In this document: positions 8,701 to 17,359 of the stretch, piece by piece
Position numbering within the stretch: position 1 is the first letter of the stretch
Layout of the letters: each line of letters begins with the position of its first letter
DNA from: a bacterium
Lineage (GTDB): Bacteria > Bacillota_A > Clostridia > Lachnospirales > Lachnospiraceae
Direction of reading: 5' to 3'
Assembly (NCBI GenBank): GCA_004562915.1
Contig: SFQZ01000002.1
Span: 1 to 64,000, forward strand
DNA length: 64,000 nucleotides
Position numbers and translations under genes: made by a program
Notes under the pieces: generated by a model
What the model was told of the DNA's origin: nothing
What the model saw: only the letters and a program-made list of their open reading frames with translations
Databases searched by the model: none

Positions 8701-10126
8701 ATGGAAAGACATTCATTACAGCCGTAAGGAAGAGTCCCATCAGGAAATTCTTCTGGAGGGCTACAAAATGAAGATTGAAAACAGAAGAATGCTGTATGGG
8801 GAAGAAGATAAAAAAATTGCCGTTATCGCACAGCAGATTCGGGAACGGATGCAGAGAATCGCCAGTGAGTGTGGAAAGGAACAGCCCCTTTCTGCCCAGG
8901 AGATTCAAAACAAGGATTTTGATGCAAGAAGAAATCAGCTTCGTTTCCAGGAAAAAGAGGCTGTAAAGGAAGCTGACAGACTGAAAGGAAAGCTGCACAG
9001 CTATGAGGAAAATCTGACGGCTTTGTCGGAATACAGCGAATTTCCTCTGATTGAGCAGGTGGAATGGGAAGAAGCATTTGCGGAAATGAATGAGCGGGAG
9101 CTTAGAAATTTTAAGGGAATACTCATTCGGGATTACAATCAGATGGTCCGTGACCGGCAGTCAGCGAAGGAACGACTGATTCAGGTATTGAATCAGATTG
9201 TGCGTATGGATGCATTTCAAGAAGAATTTTACAAGAAACCGTTGGAATCCATGCTGGAACTGACGGATGATGCCGCACAGGTGCTTCGGCAGCTGGATAC
9301 CACCATTCAGTCTTACGACAGTCTGATGGAAAAGCTGGAAGTGGATATTTCTGTGGTAGAAAAGGAAAAAGACAGAATTGTGGAACTGATGGAAGAGTAC
9401 GTACGGGAAGTACATCAGAATCTGGGAATGATTGACCGCAATTCAACCATCACCATCCGGGAGAGACCGATTAAGATGCTCAAGATTCAGCTTCCGGAGT
9501 GGGAAGAAAATGAAAATCTGTATCATATCAGACTGCAGGATATGATTGATGAAGTGACACTGAAAGGTGTGGAGCTTTTCGAGAAAAATGAAAATGCACA
9601 AGAGTACTTTGGCACCCGAATCACCACCAGAAATCTGTATGATACTGTTATCGGTATTGGAAATGTGCAGATTCGCCTGTATAAGATTGAGGAGCAGAGG
9701 GAATATCCGATTACCTGGGCGGAAGTGGCAAAGAACTCAGGAGGAGAGGGATTTTTATCAGCTTTCGTAATTCTGTCCAGTTTGCTGTATTATATGCGGA
9801 AAGATGATACGGATATCTTTGCTGACCGCAATGAAGGAAAGGTTCTGGTTATGGATAATCCGTTTGCCCAGACAAATGCTTCTCACCTTTTGAAACCTCT
9901 GATGGATATGGCAAAGAAAACGAACACTCAGCTGATATGTCTCAGCGGTCTGGGCGGGGAATCAATCTATAATCGCTTCGATAATATTTATGTGCTGAAT
10001 CTTATAGCCGCAAGTCTGCGAAACGGTATGCAGTATCTGAAAGCGGATCATGTACGGGGAAATGAGCCGGAGACTATGGTGGTATCACAGATTGAAGTCA
10101 TGGAGCAGCAGGAACTGATCTTTTGA
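5717..10126 (+). CDS. jetC: Wadjet SMC-like ATPase JetC
   Basis: JetC is the MukB/SMC-like motor of the Wadjet complex, thought to extrude DNA loops and trigger cutting by JetD. The product has 1469 residues. An N-terminal half-head carries the Walker A segment SLRNGGGKSVLVQ (about residues 35-47). Two long coiled-coil stretches flank a central region at about residues 620-770 that is likely the hinge. The C-terminal half-head has the ABC signature NSGGEGF (about 1341) and a Walker B VLVMDNPFAQT (about 1376). After the Walker B Asp there is Asn where SMC proteins usually have the catalytic Glu. The start overlaps jetB. It is intact, unlike jetA. Confidence 0.88.
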   Translation: MSKINAVRLINVNYNNNAIRISDECFHFNGESTLVSLRNGGGKSVLVQMMMAPFVHKRYRDAKDRPFESYFTTNKPSFILVEWVLDQRAGYVMTGMMVRRNQDTGEGNTDSLEMVNFVSEYREPCVQDIHHLPVVEKGKKEMILKNFSACRQMFEMYKKDRSMQFFYYDMNNSAQSRQYFDKLMEYQINYKEWETIIKKVNLKESGLSELFSDCRDEKGLVEKWFLDAVENKLNKGKNRMKEFQVILEKYAGQYKDNQSKIKRRDIIRVFEEEAVRIREKAEYYQATDEKEKMQENQVACFIKELDILRDRTEHEHQKVMEHVETIHEAIARVEYEKLSSEVYELKDQMNYHTGNRDMIEMEKDNLEREAEKAEEFLHLLACAKQQESVDSEKEELELLRQKLLVIQKKEEELEPERNALGKKLRNYYEYKLQENDIMTEKNRENQQKVTDQISELQRKSTELEQQIRKAAGEEGGLKSKVQIYDRQEETYHTRYQEEFVRNILGEYEPGTLEILRKTYDQQMEETVRERIRKKKQKENGQENLRRLERTLEDIRADLIRNRMEKEKQDEIGKIYEEELNARRVILKYLNLDEKEIFHTETILRASERKRLEIEEIRRNLEKEEDVLQKEYRRLTQGKTMEIPEELEAEISGLGIHLVYGMEWLQKNGYSEEQNRGLVRQHPFLPYALILSKRDLEKLKRSENGSYTSFPIPIVIREELAVIKPENTGNIVSLAGISFYVLFNENLLNEEKLRLLILEKEQQIDRKKDAIAVRKKEYEEYFRRQEVIENQKVTGELYEKNHQLIKDLIQKTEELEDNLRTVSEEYTQLNDQLEILDKEIQTLKEQTEYQKRRLEDFERLTADYEAYLENRRELEQCRKQAIRFQEQKDLVQNQLEKQRGYLRTLETAHDVLELEKQDFQGHCLIYEKYERLDLDGEMLSAEEAQTLELRYTAVTEKMSTEIQELEKQERRATERYKEAGEELIYLQKKYRLLSGAWKDIHYSRKEESHQEILLEGYKMKIENRRMLYGEEDKKIAVIAQQIRERMQRIASECGKEQPLSAQEIQNKDFDARRNQLRFQEKEAVKEADRLKGKLHSYEENLTALSEYSEFPLIEQVEWEEAFAEMNERELRNFKGILIRDYNQMVRDRQSAKERLIQVLNQIVRMDAFQEEFYKKPLESMLELTDDAAQVLRQLDTTIQSYDSLMEKLEVDISVVEKEKDRIVELMEEYVREVHQNLGMIDRNSTITIRERPIKMLKIQLPEWEENENLYHIRLQDMIDEVTLKGVELFEKNENAQEYFGTRITTRNLYDTVIGIGNVQIRLYKIEEQREYPITWAEVAKNSGGEGFLSAFVILSSLLYYMRKDDTDIFADRNEGKVLVMDNPFAQTNASHLLKPLMDMAKKTNTQLICLSGLGGESIYNRFDNIYVLNLIAASLRNGMQYLKADHVRGNEPETMVVSQIEVMEQQELIF

Positions 10127-10248
10127 TAGGGAAAAAACAGCTTGAATCGGAAACGGATTGATTTTATAATAAAGTGACAGACAGGCGGGACCGCAAAGCG
10201 TGTTCCGCCCGTTTCCGTAAACCCAAAGAGAAAGGAACCTGTACATAT

Positions 10249-11496
10249 ATGAATAAAAAAGATATCCATGAATTGAAGCGCCGCCTGACAAAGCACGGCT
10301 GTACTTTTACCAGAATGTGCGGCTGTTATGTGGATGCAGAACACAATAAGGTAACAAATATTGCGGAGACTTTTTTGAATCTGGAGGAAGAAGATTTTTA
10401 TAAATATCTGGATATTGCCAAAAAAGTTTTCTCAGGAACAGTTGGCAATAATATCCTGGAACTGGAATTCCCCATGGAGGAAGAAGCGGTCGGAGGAAAA
10501 CAGCAATTTTTGATGGGACTTCGGGAGAGTGAGCTGAAAAATGATGAACTGCTGGATGCATTTTACGATATGGTGATCGCAAGCTACAGTCATCCGGGAA
10601 ATTACCTGATTCTGCTGTTTCATGATGCGTATGATGTTATGAAAAAGACAAAAGATAATATAGATCTGGATGAATCAGAAGAAGTATATGATTATCTGAT
10701 CTGTGCCATCTGTCCGGTCAATCTTTCAAAACCGGGGCTGGGATATAGGGAAGAAGAGAACTGTATCCGTTCCCGTATCAGGGATTGGGTGGTAAGTATG
10801 CCGGATACCGGTTTCGTTTTCCCCGCATTTACGGATCGCAGTACAGATATTCATTCGGTCATGTTTTATACCAGAGACACAAAAAATCCCCATTCGGAAT
10901 TTATGACGGAAGGACTTGGATGTGGTGCCAGACTTACGGCTACAGAGAAAAAGATTACGTTTGAGTCCATCATTAAAGATGTGATTGGTGACGGGGATGG
11001 AAAAAGTGAGATCCTCTATATGGACATTCAGGATAATCTGAATGATAAGGTTTATCAGAATGCGGAGATGAATGATCCATCTGAGACAAATGTGACACCG
11101 GAACCCATGCTTCTTACCACAAGGGATATGACGGAAGTTCTGACGGAAAGCGGGCTTACGGAGGAACAGACTGCAGCCATAGAGAAAAACTATGAAGAAG
11201 TTTTTGGGGAAGATCTTCCGGAAGCCGGAAGTCTTGTGGACTCCAAGCTTGTGGAAGCAAATGGAAGAAGAAAAGATCGTCTGGAACTGGTGGAACAGGT
11301 GAAAAACCTGAAGCAGCAGCTGGAAGAAACCCGTGCTCTTTCAGCAGAAGAGAGTGAAGACTGTCAGGTGATAGTGACGGTAAAACCGGAAAAGGAAGGA
11401 CAAATCTATTCTCAGATGATTGATGGTAAGAAATGCCTTATTATTCCGCTGGAAGATGATGATCATGCTTCAGTGAATAAAGAAATTCTGTTTTAA
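10249..11496 (+). CDS. DUF4317 family protein of unknown function
   Basis: The 415-residue protein begins MNKKDIHELKRRL at an ATG behind AAAGGAA; reading upstream would add 25 basic residues of no family likeness. The segment CTFTRMCGCYVDAEHNK is typical of DUF4317 proteins, which are common in Lachnospiraceae and have no established role. No signal peptide or membrane segment is visible, so it should be cytosolic. The C-terminal third is acidic and has a short coiled coil near residues 345-365. It lies 122 bp downstream of jetC on the same strand, but a small GC-rich hairpin sits in the gap and I know of no evidence that DUF4317 belongs to Wadjet systems. I treat it as an independent neighbour. 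Confidence 0.8.
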   Translation: MNKKDIHELKRRLTKHGCTFTRMCGCYVDAEHNKVTNIAETFLNLEEEDFYKYLDIAKKVFSGTVGNNILELEFPMEEEAVGGKQQFLMGLRESELKNDELLDAFYDMVIASYSHPGNYLILLFHDAYDVMKKTKDNIDLDESEEVYDYLICAICPVNLSKPGLGYREEENCIRSRIRDWVVSMPDTGFVFPAFTDRSTDIHSVMFYTRDTKNPHSEFMTEGLGCGARLTATEKKITFESIIKDVIGDGDGKSEILYMDIQDNLNDKVYQNAEMNDPSETNVTPEPMLLTTRDMTEVLTESGLTEEQTAAIEKNYEEVFGEDLPEAGSLVDSKLVEANGRRKDRLELVEQVKNLKQQLEETRALSAEESEDCQVIVTVKPEKEGQIYSQMIDGKKCLIIPLEDDDHASVNKEILF

Positions 11497-11503
11497 AGAT
11501 TTC

Positions 11504-11532
11504 TTGACATGAATAGGTTAAAGTGGTAAAGT
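11504..11532 (+). promoter_or_regulatory. Promoter of the T-box transporter unit
   Basis: TTGACA at 11504-11509, a 17-nt spacer and TAAAGT at 11527-11532. It begins right after the DUF4317 stop and feeds the T-box leader. Confidence 0.7.
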
Positions 11533-11544
11533 GTATGACAGATA

Positions 11545-11810
11545 ATAAAGACACAACGTTGACGAGGAAAAGTAGCAGAAATATGACGTTTCAGAGAGTT
11601 GCCGGTTGATGCAAGACAATACGGGTATTCTGTGAAGATCACCTCTGAGTATTCAGACTAAACGACTTGGTTTAGTAAGTCTGGACGGTTGATAATCGTT
11701 ACCTTATCCTATATTTATAGATATGTGAGTGGTCGGCGTTTCCGGCAATAAGAGTGGTACCGCAGAGGGAAAAAACCTTTGTCTCTTCAGAGAGACAGAG
11801 GTTTTTTAAT
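11545..11810 (+). promoter_or_regulatory. T-box leader with isoleucine (AUC) specifier
   Basis: The leader has the T-box core AGTGGTACCGC at 11753-11763, a stem I AGTA element near 11565, and a terminator stem at 11771-11807 followed by T6. The specifier loop reads GAA-G-AUC-A-CCUCUGAG, matching the layout of the glyQS T-box (GAA-A-GGC-A-...), which puts the specifier AUC at 11638-11640. Uncharged tRNA-Ile should therefore promote readthrough into the BASS-family transporter gene at 11901. This means the transporter responds to isoleucine shortage. Confidence 0.93.
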
Positions 11811-11813
11811 GTC

Positions 11814-11839
11814 ATAGGAAAGTCCTCTGATTTTCCTAT
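11814..11839. repeat. Short hairpin with ATAGGAAA arms
   Basis: ATAGGAAA and TTTCCTAT flank a 10-nt loop just after the T-box terminator. A longer hairpin with the same arm sequence (16-bp arms containing ATAGGAAAGTC) occurs at 40105-40140, so it may be a dispersed small repeat. Confidence 0.5.
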
Positions 11840-11900
11840 CCTTGTAAAATTCTGTTAATCGTAGTGTCAACAATACTTTAATAAGAGGAGGATAAAAGAA

Positions 11901-12851
11901 ATGAAAGTATTGGAAAAAATCAGTGACTTTTTTGGAAAGTATATGGCAATCATCGTGCTGGTTGTCGCCGCTCTGGCATTGTTTGCGCCGGGAACCTGTT
12001 TGTGGATTCAGACATCCTGGGTGAATTATCTTTTGATGATTGTAATGTTTGGTATGGGTCTGACCTTGAAACTGGAGGATTTTAAGCTGGTATTTACCCG
12101 GCCTAAGGATATTATCATAGGTTGTCTGGCGCAGTTCACCGTAATGCCGCTTCTTGCTTTCCTTCTGGGAAAAGCATTCGGTCTTGATGCAGCATTGTTG
12201 GCTGGGGTAGTTCTTGTAGGAACCTGCCCGGGAGGAACATCCAGCAATGTAATCACATATCTTTCAAAAGGTGATGTTGCTCTTTCTGTAGGTATGACCA
12301 GTGTCAATACACTTCTTGCACCGTTCTTGACTCCGGCGATTACCTATTTACTGCTGAGAACTACGGTCACAGTTGATATGTTGAGCATGTTTATGTCAAT
12401 TATAAAAGTGGTTATCATTCCCATTGCATTAGGTTTCATCATCAATAAATTATTCGGAAAGGTTACACAAAAACTGGTCAAGGTTTTACCGTCAGTTTCT
12501 GTTATCGCAATCTGTCTGATTGTTGCAGCTGTTGTTTCCCATAATGCAGAGAAAATCATGAGTACAGGTATTATTGTTTTCCTTGTAGTGATTCTTCATA
12601 ATCTGTTGGGATATGCATGTGGTTTTGGTATTGGAAAACTGCTCCATATGAGTACGCCAAAGACAAAAGCTGTTTCTATTGAGATTGGTATGCAAAATTC
12701 CGGTCTGGCCACATCACTGGCAGGAACAGCATTTCCGGATATGGTTATGGCCACTGTTCCCGGAGCAATCTTCTCTGTATGGCATAATGTTTCAGGAGCA
12801 ATTTTAGCGAATATATATAATCGCTGGACGGATAAAGAAGAGAATAAATAA
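11901..12851 (+). CDS. Bile acid:sodium symporter (BASS) family transporter
   Basis: This 316-residue membrane protein belongs to the BASS family (BASS/PanS/YocS-like), whose members carry organic acids with sodium. About nine or ten hydrophobic segments are visible, along with the family motifs GTCPGGTSSNVITYL (about residue 113) and EIGMQNSGLATSLA (about 262). Start: ATG at 11901 behind AGAGGAGG. The Ile T-box ahead of it means expression should rise when isoleucine runs short. That points to uptake of a branched-chain precursor such as a 2-keto acid or pantoate-related acid rather than bile salts, but this is inference from regulation. It is a single-gene unit ending at a strong hairpin. 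Confidence 0.9.
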   Translation: MKVLEKISDFFGKYMAIIVLVVAALALFAPGTCLWIQTSWVNYLLMIVMFGMGLTLKLEDFKLVFTRPKDIIIGCLAQFTVMPLLAFLLGKAFGLDAALLAGVVLVGTCPGGTSSNVITYLSKGDVALSVGMTSVNTLLAPFLTPAITYLLLRTTVTVDMLSMFMSIIKVVIIPIALGFIINKLFGKVTQKLVKVLPSVSVIAICLIVAAVVSHNAEKIMSTGIIVFLVVILHNLLGYACGFGIGKLLHMSTPKTKAVSIEIGMQNSGLATSLAGTAFPDMVMATVPGAIFSVWHNVSGAILANIYNRWTDKEENK

Positions 12852-12856
12852 GTGAC

Positions 12857-12895
12857 AAATACTCCCTTTCAGGTTTTATCTGAAAGGGAGTATTT
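12857..12895. terminator. Bidirectional terminator between the BASS gene and rplY
   Basis: A 16-bp stem (AAATACTCCCTTTCAG and complement) with a short loop and A/T flanks on both sides lies between two convergent genes. Confidence 0.85.
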
Positions 12896-12912
12896 AAAAT
12901 AAATGTCAATTA

Positions 12913-13489
12913 TTATGCTTCAGAAGTTTCTGCGTCATCTACTTCTGGAACATTGTGAGATTCCATCAAGGTTACAATGACTTCTTCCGGATCAATCTGA
13001 AGAGTAACATCTTTATCTGAGGCAATCTCCAGATCTTTTACTTTTATAGTATCGCCGATATGCATCTGTGCCACGTCAATTTCAATTTTCTCAACCAAAG
13101 CCTCCGGAAGTGCTTTGAATGGAATTTCCTCAAGCATCTGTTGGATGACACCGGCAGTTACTTTTTCATGATTTATTAAATTCTGCTGTAGAATGAACTT
13201 TTTCTCCGCTTACCAGTGTCTGAAAATCAATTTCATCCACCTGATGTTTCATGGAATTGAAATCAATTTCCTTGATTAGAACATCTATCTGTTCTCCATC
13301 AATTTCCAGCATAATCTGGCTTCCTTTGTTTTTGGTTTTCAGAAGTTGTTCTATTTCGCTCTTTGGAAATTGAACAGGTATGGAACCATCGATTGTTTTA
13401 CCAAAAACATTTCCGGTAACATATCCTTCCCGTCTAAGCTTTTTTGCCTTTGTCTGCATGTCTCTTTTTTCAGCTTTTAAAGTAGTCAT
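12913..13489 (-). pseudogene. rplY: 50S ribosomal protein L25 (CTC/TL5 type), frameshifted
   Basis: L25/CTC binds 5S rRNA in the large subunit. The N-terminal part (13489 to 13166, 107 residues) is the L25 beta-barrel and begins MTTLKAEKRD behind TTGGAGG. It runs off frame near 13180 and stops. The rest of the protein continues in another frame down to 12913 (segments EKVTAGVIQQMLEEIPFKAL and VKDLEIASDKDVTL), giving the usual CTC C-terminal domain with an acidic tail. The total of about 190 residues is normal. A one-base gain or two-base loss near 13175-13182 explains it; no long homopolymer is there. L25 is dispensable in several bacteria, so true loss is possible, as is a base-calling error. 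Confidence 0.88.
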
Positions 13490-13618
13490 TTGTCTTTTCC
13501 TCCAATCACTGAATGCTTAGCGGCCTGACCAGGTCAGTTAAGTATCATATTTATTAAATTTTCTGAACCGGGATAAACGAAGAGAAGCTTTTTCTCCTGT
13601 TTCCTTTGTTCAGAACAC

Positions 13619-13647
13619 GTTATACCTCTTTTAATCAGCAATGTCAA
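13619..13647 (-). promoter_or_regulatory. Promoter of rplY
   Basis: On the minus strand TTGACA (13642-13647), a 17-nt spacer and TATAAC (13619-13624). A leader of about 120 nt follows, which includes a small CTGACC/GGTCAG hairpin near 13525. Confidence 0.8.
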
Positions 13648-13695
13648 GAGGAGAGTGCTAATAAAAATGTGAAAAGAATGTGAAACTTTTATATG

Positions 13696-14541
13696 CTAAA
13701 CCCCGACATGATAAATAAACCGTTCTCCAAGTGCCGGAATATGCCATTTGGCGGCAGGATTTTCCGACCACAGTTCCCGTACGAAGTTCAGCGGGTCCAC
13801 TGTATTTCCCTCGATCATATCAAAGTGTGTGGGAATGGTCAGGTCTGCATGCAGAAGTACTGATAATCTGGCTGCTTCTATGGATGATAGATTTCCGATA
13901 CAGTTGCGTTTTGTGCGGAAATAGTCACTTCCGTTGATTGGGGGCAGAAACAGATGAGGTGTCGGGAGCTTTTGTAAATCTTCCAGAAGCTGATTGGTCA
14001 GATAAGTATCTCCCAAATGCAGTATTCTAACATTTCCCATAGTGATGTAATAACACAGCGCAGTGTCTGCTCCGCTCTCATCTGTTGCGTGGATCGGATG
14101 TGCTGCGGAAACAGGATAAATGGTTGCACCGGGAAGGGAAATTTCCTCATGAGCCTTTGCAGAAATAATACAACTTTCGGGAATACCGGCATCTGTGAGT
14201 GTTGTGTGGCAGGCACCAGGAACGACAAATCTGGCAGTAGGATTGGAATCTGCGATGGCTGTCAAAGTCTCAACGGCAAGATGATCGGCATGTCCATGGG
14301 TACAAAGAATATAATCGGCCTGTACGGAACCAGGCAGATACGGGATGGGATAATGGCGCCGGGTATTTCCAGATGTATCTGTCAGATCATTCAGGATGGA
14401 ATCAATATACAGGGTAGCAGAATTTTTGAAAATAAAGCCACATTGGCCGATATACCATAAAGCCAGTGTATCAGGATCTGCCTGTGTAGACGCAATTTCA
14501 TGAAGCAGGGAGTCACCCTGTCGATACCATTTTCTATACAT
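13696..14541 (-). CDS. MBL-fold metallohydrolase (UlaG-like)
   Basis: This 281-residue protein has the metallo-beta-lactamase metal motif CTHGHADH near residue 85, a later His in ILHLGDTY, and a C-terminal His in IPTHFDMI. The overall layout resembles UlaG, the L-ascorbate-6-phosphate lactonase, and related MBL hydrolases. The substrate here cannot be told from sequence. Start: ATG at 14541; its ribosome site AAAGGAG lies inside the end of the upstream LysR gene, which ends at 14544. The two genes are therefore co-transcribed and probably coupled, so the regulator may sense the substrate or product of this enzyme. No other ula gene is nearby. Confidence 0.8.
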   Translation of the reverse strand: MYRKWYRQGDSLLHEIASTQADPDTLALWYIGQCGFIFKNSATLYIDSILNDLTDTSGNTRRHYPIPYLPGSVQADYILCTHGHADHLAVETLTAIADSNPTARFVVPGACHTTLTDAGIPESCIISAKAHEEISLPGATIYPVSAAHPIHATDESGADTALCYYITMGNVRILHLGDTYLTNQLLEDLQKLPTPHLFLPPINGSDYFRTKRNCIGNLSSIEAARLSVLLHADLTIPTHFDMIEGNTVDPLNFVRELWSENPAAKWHIPALGERFIYHVGV

Positions 14542-14543
14542 AA

Positions 14544-15443
14544 TTAAAAACTCCTTTCAATTGACTTCATCATATCCCAGAACAGCAGTGCTACCTGCGG
14601 AAGCTGTTCTTTTGATTTACATAAAACAGCAATTTCTGTGGAAAGTGCTGCATCTTCAATTTTCAATACGGTTAACCGTGGATTGTTCAGATGATAAATA
14701 GCTGATGCCGGAAGTATGCCGATTCCCAGACCATTTTCTGCAAGAGCCAATGTGGTCTGTGCATCATCGTTGCAGCAGCGGATCTGGGGAATGCATCCTG
14801 CGGCTTCAAAGCGTGAACGGAGAATTCCTTCCCATCTGCGATAAAGAATCAGAGGGTTCGGAGCAAGCTCGCGCAGGGAGATCGTATTTTTTTCGAGCAT
14901 AGATGATTTACAGGAAGGATCAAAGCTGGAAGACAACCCTGCAGCCACCATGGACTCTTTTCTGACCGGGAGTATTTCCAGATCCGGAGCGGAAAACGGG
15001 GTACGCACGATGGCGAGATCCAGCTGACTCATGCGGAGCCGTTCCAACAGATGATAAGTATTGGAAGTGTATATTTCATACCGGATCGATGGATGTTGGT
15101 CAGCAAAATGTGTAATCCAGTCCATGAATAAAGTTCCCTGGACAGAAGAGACCACACCGATACGAAGAGTTCCGGTATTGCCGGAACGGAAATTTTCCAT
15201 CTCTGCTGAAGTGGCACGGCACATTCCCAGAATTGCGCATGATCTTTGATAAAAGGTATGACCGGCTTCGGTCAGATAGAGCCGTCTGCCTTCATGGCGA
15301 AAAAGGCTGCATCCCAGTTCTTCTTCCAGGCTGTGCAGCTGAGCTGTCAGTGGTGGCTGGGTCATATTCAGTTTTCTTGCCGCTCCGGTAACGGTTCCTT
15401 CTTCTACCACAGCATTAAAATAGCGCAATTGACGTATTTCCAT
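14544..15443 (-). CDS. LysR family transcriptional regulator
   Basis: The 299-residue protein begins MEIRQLRYFNAVVEEG, the classic LysR winged-helix start, with the recognition segment AARKLNMTQPPLTAQLHSLE at residues 21-40. A periplasmic-binding-protein-like ligand domain fills the rest (residues 90-295). Start: ATG at 15443 after GGGAGA. It is followed at 2 bp by the MBL hydrolase and faces the ABC exporter operon divergently, so it could control either. The AT-rich 170-bp gap between the two units is the likely operator region. The ligand is unknown. Confidence 0.88.
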   Translation of the reverse strand: MEIRQLRYFNAVVEEGTVTGAARKLNMTQPPLTAQLHSLEEELGCSLFRHEGRRLYLTEAGHTFYQRSCAILGMCRATSAEMENFRSGNTGTLRIGVVSSVQGTLFMDWITHFADQHPSIRYEIYTSNTYHLLERLRMSQLDLAIVRTPFSAPDLEILPVRKESMVAAGLSSSFDPSCKSSMLEKNTISLRELAPNPLILYRRWEGILRSRFEAAGCIPQIRCCNDDAQTTLALAENGLGIGILPASAIYHLNNPRLTVLKIEDAALSTEIAVLCKSKEQLPQVALLFWDMMKSIERSF

Positions 15444-15564
15444 AGATTTCTTATCTCCCGTCTATATCTATAAAATCTATATTTTTTCCATATAATTATA
15501 TCATAAAATAAATATTATTCCTATAAGTATTCCTGTGTTATTCTAGAACATATGAGGCTACGAT

Positions 15565-15580
15565 TACTGTTCAAACAGTA
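15565..15580. promoter_or_regulatory. Candidate operator dyad upstream of the ABC exporter
   Basis: TACTGTTCAAACAGTA, a 16-bp near-perfect dyad, lies 34 bp before the exporter start and within the divergent region shared with the LysR gene. It could be a LysR or other repressor site; no family consensus was matched. Confidence 0.4.
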
Positions 15581-15613
15581 GTTATCAGATATTGTGAAAG
15601 GGGTAAACGGCAA

Positions 15614-17359
15614 ATGAAATATTTGTTGGAATATTTAAAACATTACAAAAAAGAGAGCATCCTGGCACCGCTTTTTAAGATGCTGGAAGCATTGTTTGAT
15701 CTGTTTGTGCCGATTGTTGTCGCAGATATTATCAATGTGGGTATCGGCAATCAGGACAATAAGTATATCATGCAGCGATGCGGGATTCTGGTGCTGCTGG
15801 CACTGATCGGAATCGCCTGCAGTTTTACGGCACAGTTTTTTGCGGCCAGAGCTTCTGTAGGATGTGCGGCAGGACTTCGCCATTCCTTATTTGCACATAT
15901 CCAGAAGCTGGGATATTCGGAGATCGATACCATAGGAACAAGTACATTGATCACACGTATGACCAGTGATATCAATCAGGTACAGAATGGAATCAACATG
16001 GTTTTGCGCTTATTTTTGAGAAGTCCGTTTATTGTTTTCGGTGCTATGATCATGGCATTTACAATTAATGTTAAGATTGCGCTGGTTTTTCTTGCAGCTA
16101 TACCGGTGTTGTCTGTCATCGTTTTCGGTATTATGAAAATTACGTCTCCGCTGTATAAAAAAATTCAGGGAAGACTGGACTGTGTACTTGGAATTACCCG
16201 GGAAAATCTTACAGGTGTGAGAGTGATTAGGGCTTTTGGAAAAGAGGATTCAGAAGTAGAGCGGTTTGAGAACGATAACAATCAGCTCACATCCATGCAG
16301 CTTCATGTGGGGCACATTTCAGCACTGATGAATCCGCTGACATATGTAGTAGTCAATCTTGCTACGATTGCAATTTTGAAAATGGGAGCTGTCAGGATCG
16401 ACAGTGGTGTTTTGATGAGCGGTGATGTGGTTGCACTGGTCAATTATATGAGCCAGATTCTGGTGGAACTGGTAAAACTGGCAAATTTGATCGTACTGCT
16501 CAGTAAAGCGATGGCAAGTCTGCATCGGGTACAGGATGTGCTGGATACAGAACCGTCCATGAAATTTGTTGAAACAGAAAACAGAGAACAGACGGATAAA
16601 AAGAAAGATTATGAAGATGAGGCAGTTGCATTTGAAAATGTAAGCCTTACCTATGCCGGTGCCGGTGAAGAAAGTTTGACGAATATTTCTTTCCATGCGA
16701 AAAAAGGACAGACGATCGGTGTGATCGGTGGTACCGGAAGCGGAAAATCCAGTCTGGTAAACCTGATTCCGAGATTTTATGATGCTACTTCCGGACAGGT
16801 CAGAGTTATGGGGATACCGGTAAAAGAGTGGGACAGAGAAGAACTGAGAAAAAGTGTGAGTGTTGTTATGCAGAAAGCACAGCTCTTTACCGGTACAATC
16901 CGCTCCAATCTTCTATGGGGAAATCAGGAAGCAACAGATGAAGAATTGTGGAAAGCACTGGAACTTGCTCAGGCAGCGGAATTTGTGCATGCAAAACCAC
17001 AGGGACTGGATGAAGTTGTGGAACAGGGAGGAAGAAATTTCTCCGGTGGACAGAAACAGCGTCTGACGATTGCCAGAGCACTGGTTAAGCAGCCAGACAT
17101 TTTAATCCTGGATGACAGCGCCAGTGCACTGGATTTTGCTACAGATGCGGCGCTTCGTAAGGCGCTTGCCACTCTTCCGGGGGACATTACTGTATTTATT
17201 GTTTCTCAGCGAACTTCCAGCCTGAAACATGCAGATCGGATATTAGTGCTGGATGACGGACAAGTTGCAGATCAGGGGACTCATGGGGAACTTCTAAAAC
17301 GTTGTGAAGTGTACCGTGAAATATATGAAAGTCAGTTTAAGAAAGGAGAGATGCACTGA
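15614..17359 (+). CDS. Multidrug-type ABC exporter, half-transporter A (degenerate Walker B)
   Basis: A 581-residue ABC exporter subunit: a six-helix membrane domain (residues 1-320), then a nucleotide-binding domain with Walker A GGTGSGKSSLVNL (about 370), signature NFSGGQKQR (about 475) and Walker B ILILDDSAS (about 497). The base after the Walker B Asp is Asp rather than the catalytic Glu, the hallmark of the inactive-site subunit of heterodimeric exporters such as TM287 or BmrC. The next gene overlaps its stop by one base and supplies the complementary half. Likely function: drug or peptide/lipid export. Start: ATG at 15614 behind AAAGGGG. Confidence 0.9.
   Translation: MKYLLEYLKHYKKESILAPLFKMLEALFDLFVPIVVADIINVGIGNQDNKYIMQRCGILVLLALIGIACSFTAQFFAARASVGCAAGLRHSLFAHIQKLGYSEIDTIGTSTLITRMTSDINQVQNGINMVLRLFLRSPFIVFGAMIMAFTINVKIALVFLAAIPVLSVIVFGIMKITSPLYKKIQGRLDCVLGITRENLTGVRVIRAFGKEDSEVERFENDNNQLTSMQLHVGHISALMNPLTYVVVNLATIAILKMGAVRIDSGVLMSGDVVALVNYMSQILVELVKLANLIVLLSKAMASLHRVQDVLDTEPSMKFVETENREQTDKKKDYEDEAVAFENVSLTYAGAGEESLTNISFHAKKGQTIGVIGGTGSGKSSLVNLIPRFYDATSGQVRVMGIPVKEWDREELRKSVSVVMQKAQLFTGTIRSNLLWGNQEATDEELWKALELAQAAEFVHAKPQGLDEVVEQGGRNFSGGQKQRLTIARALVKQPDILILDDSASALDFATDAALRKALATLPGDITVFIVSQRTSSLKHADRILVLDDGQVADQGTHGELLKRCEVYREIYESQFKKGEMH

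Noticed and set aside
10249..11496. DUF4317 gene as a fifth Wadjet component
   Set aside because: It is separated by 122 bp with a hairpin, the family is widespread without jet genes, and nothing in it resembles SMC-complex parts.
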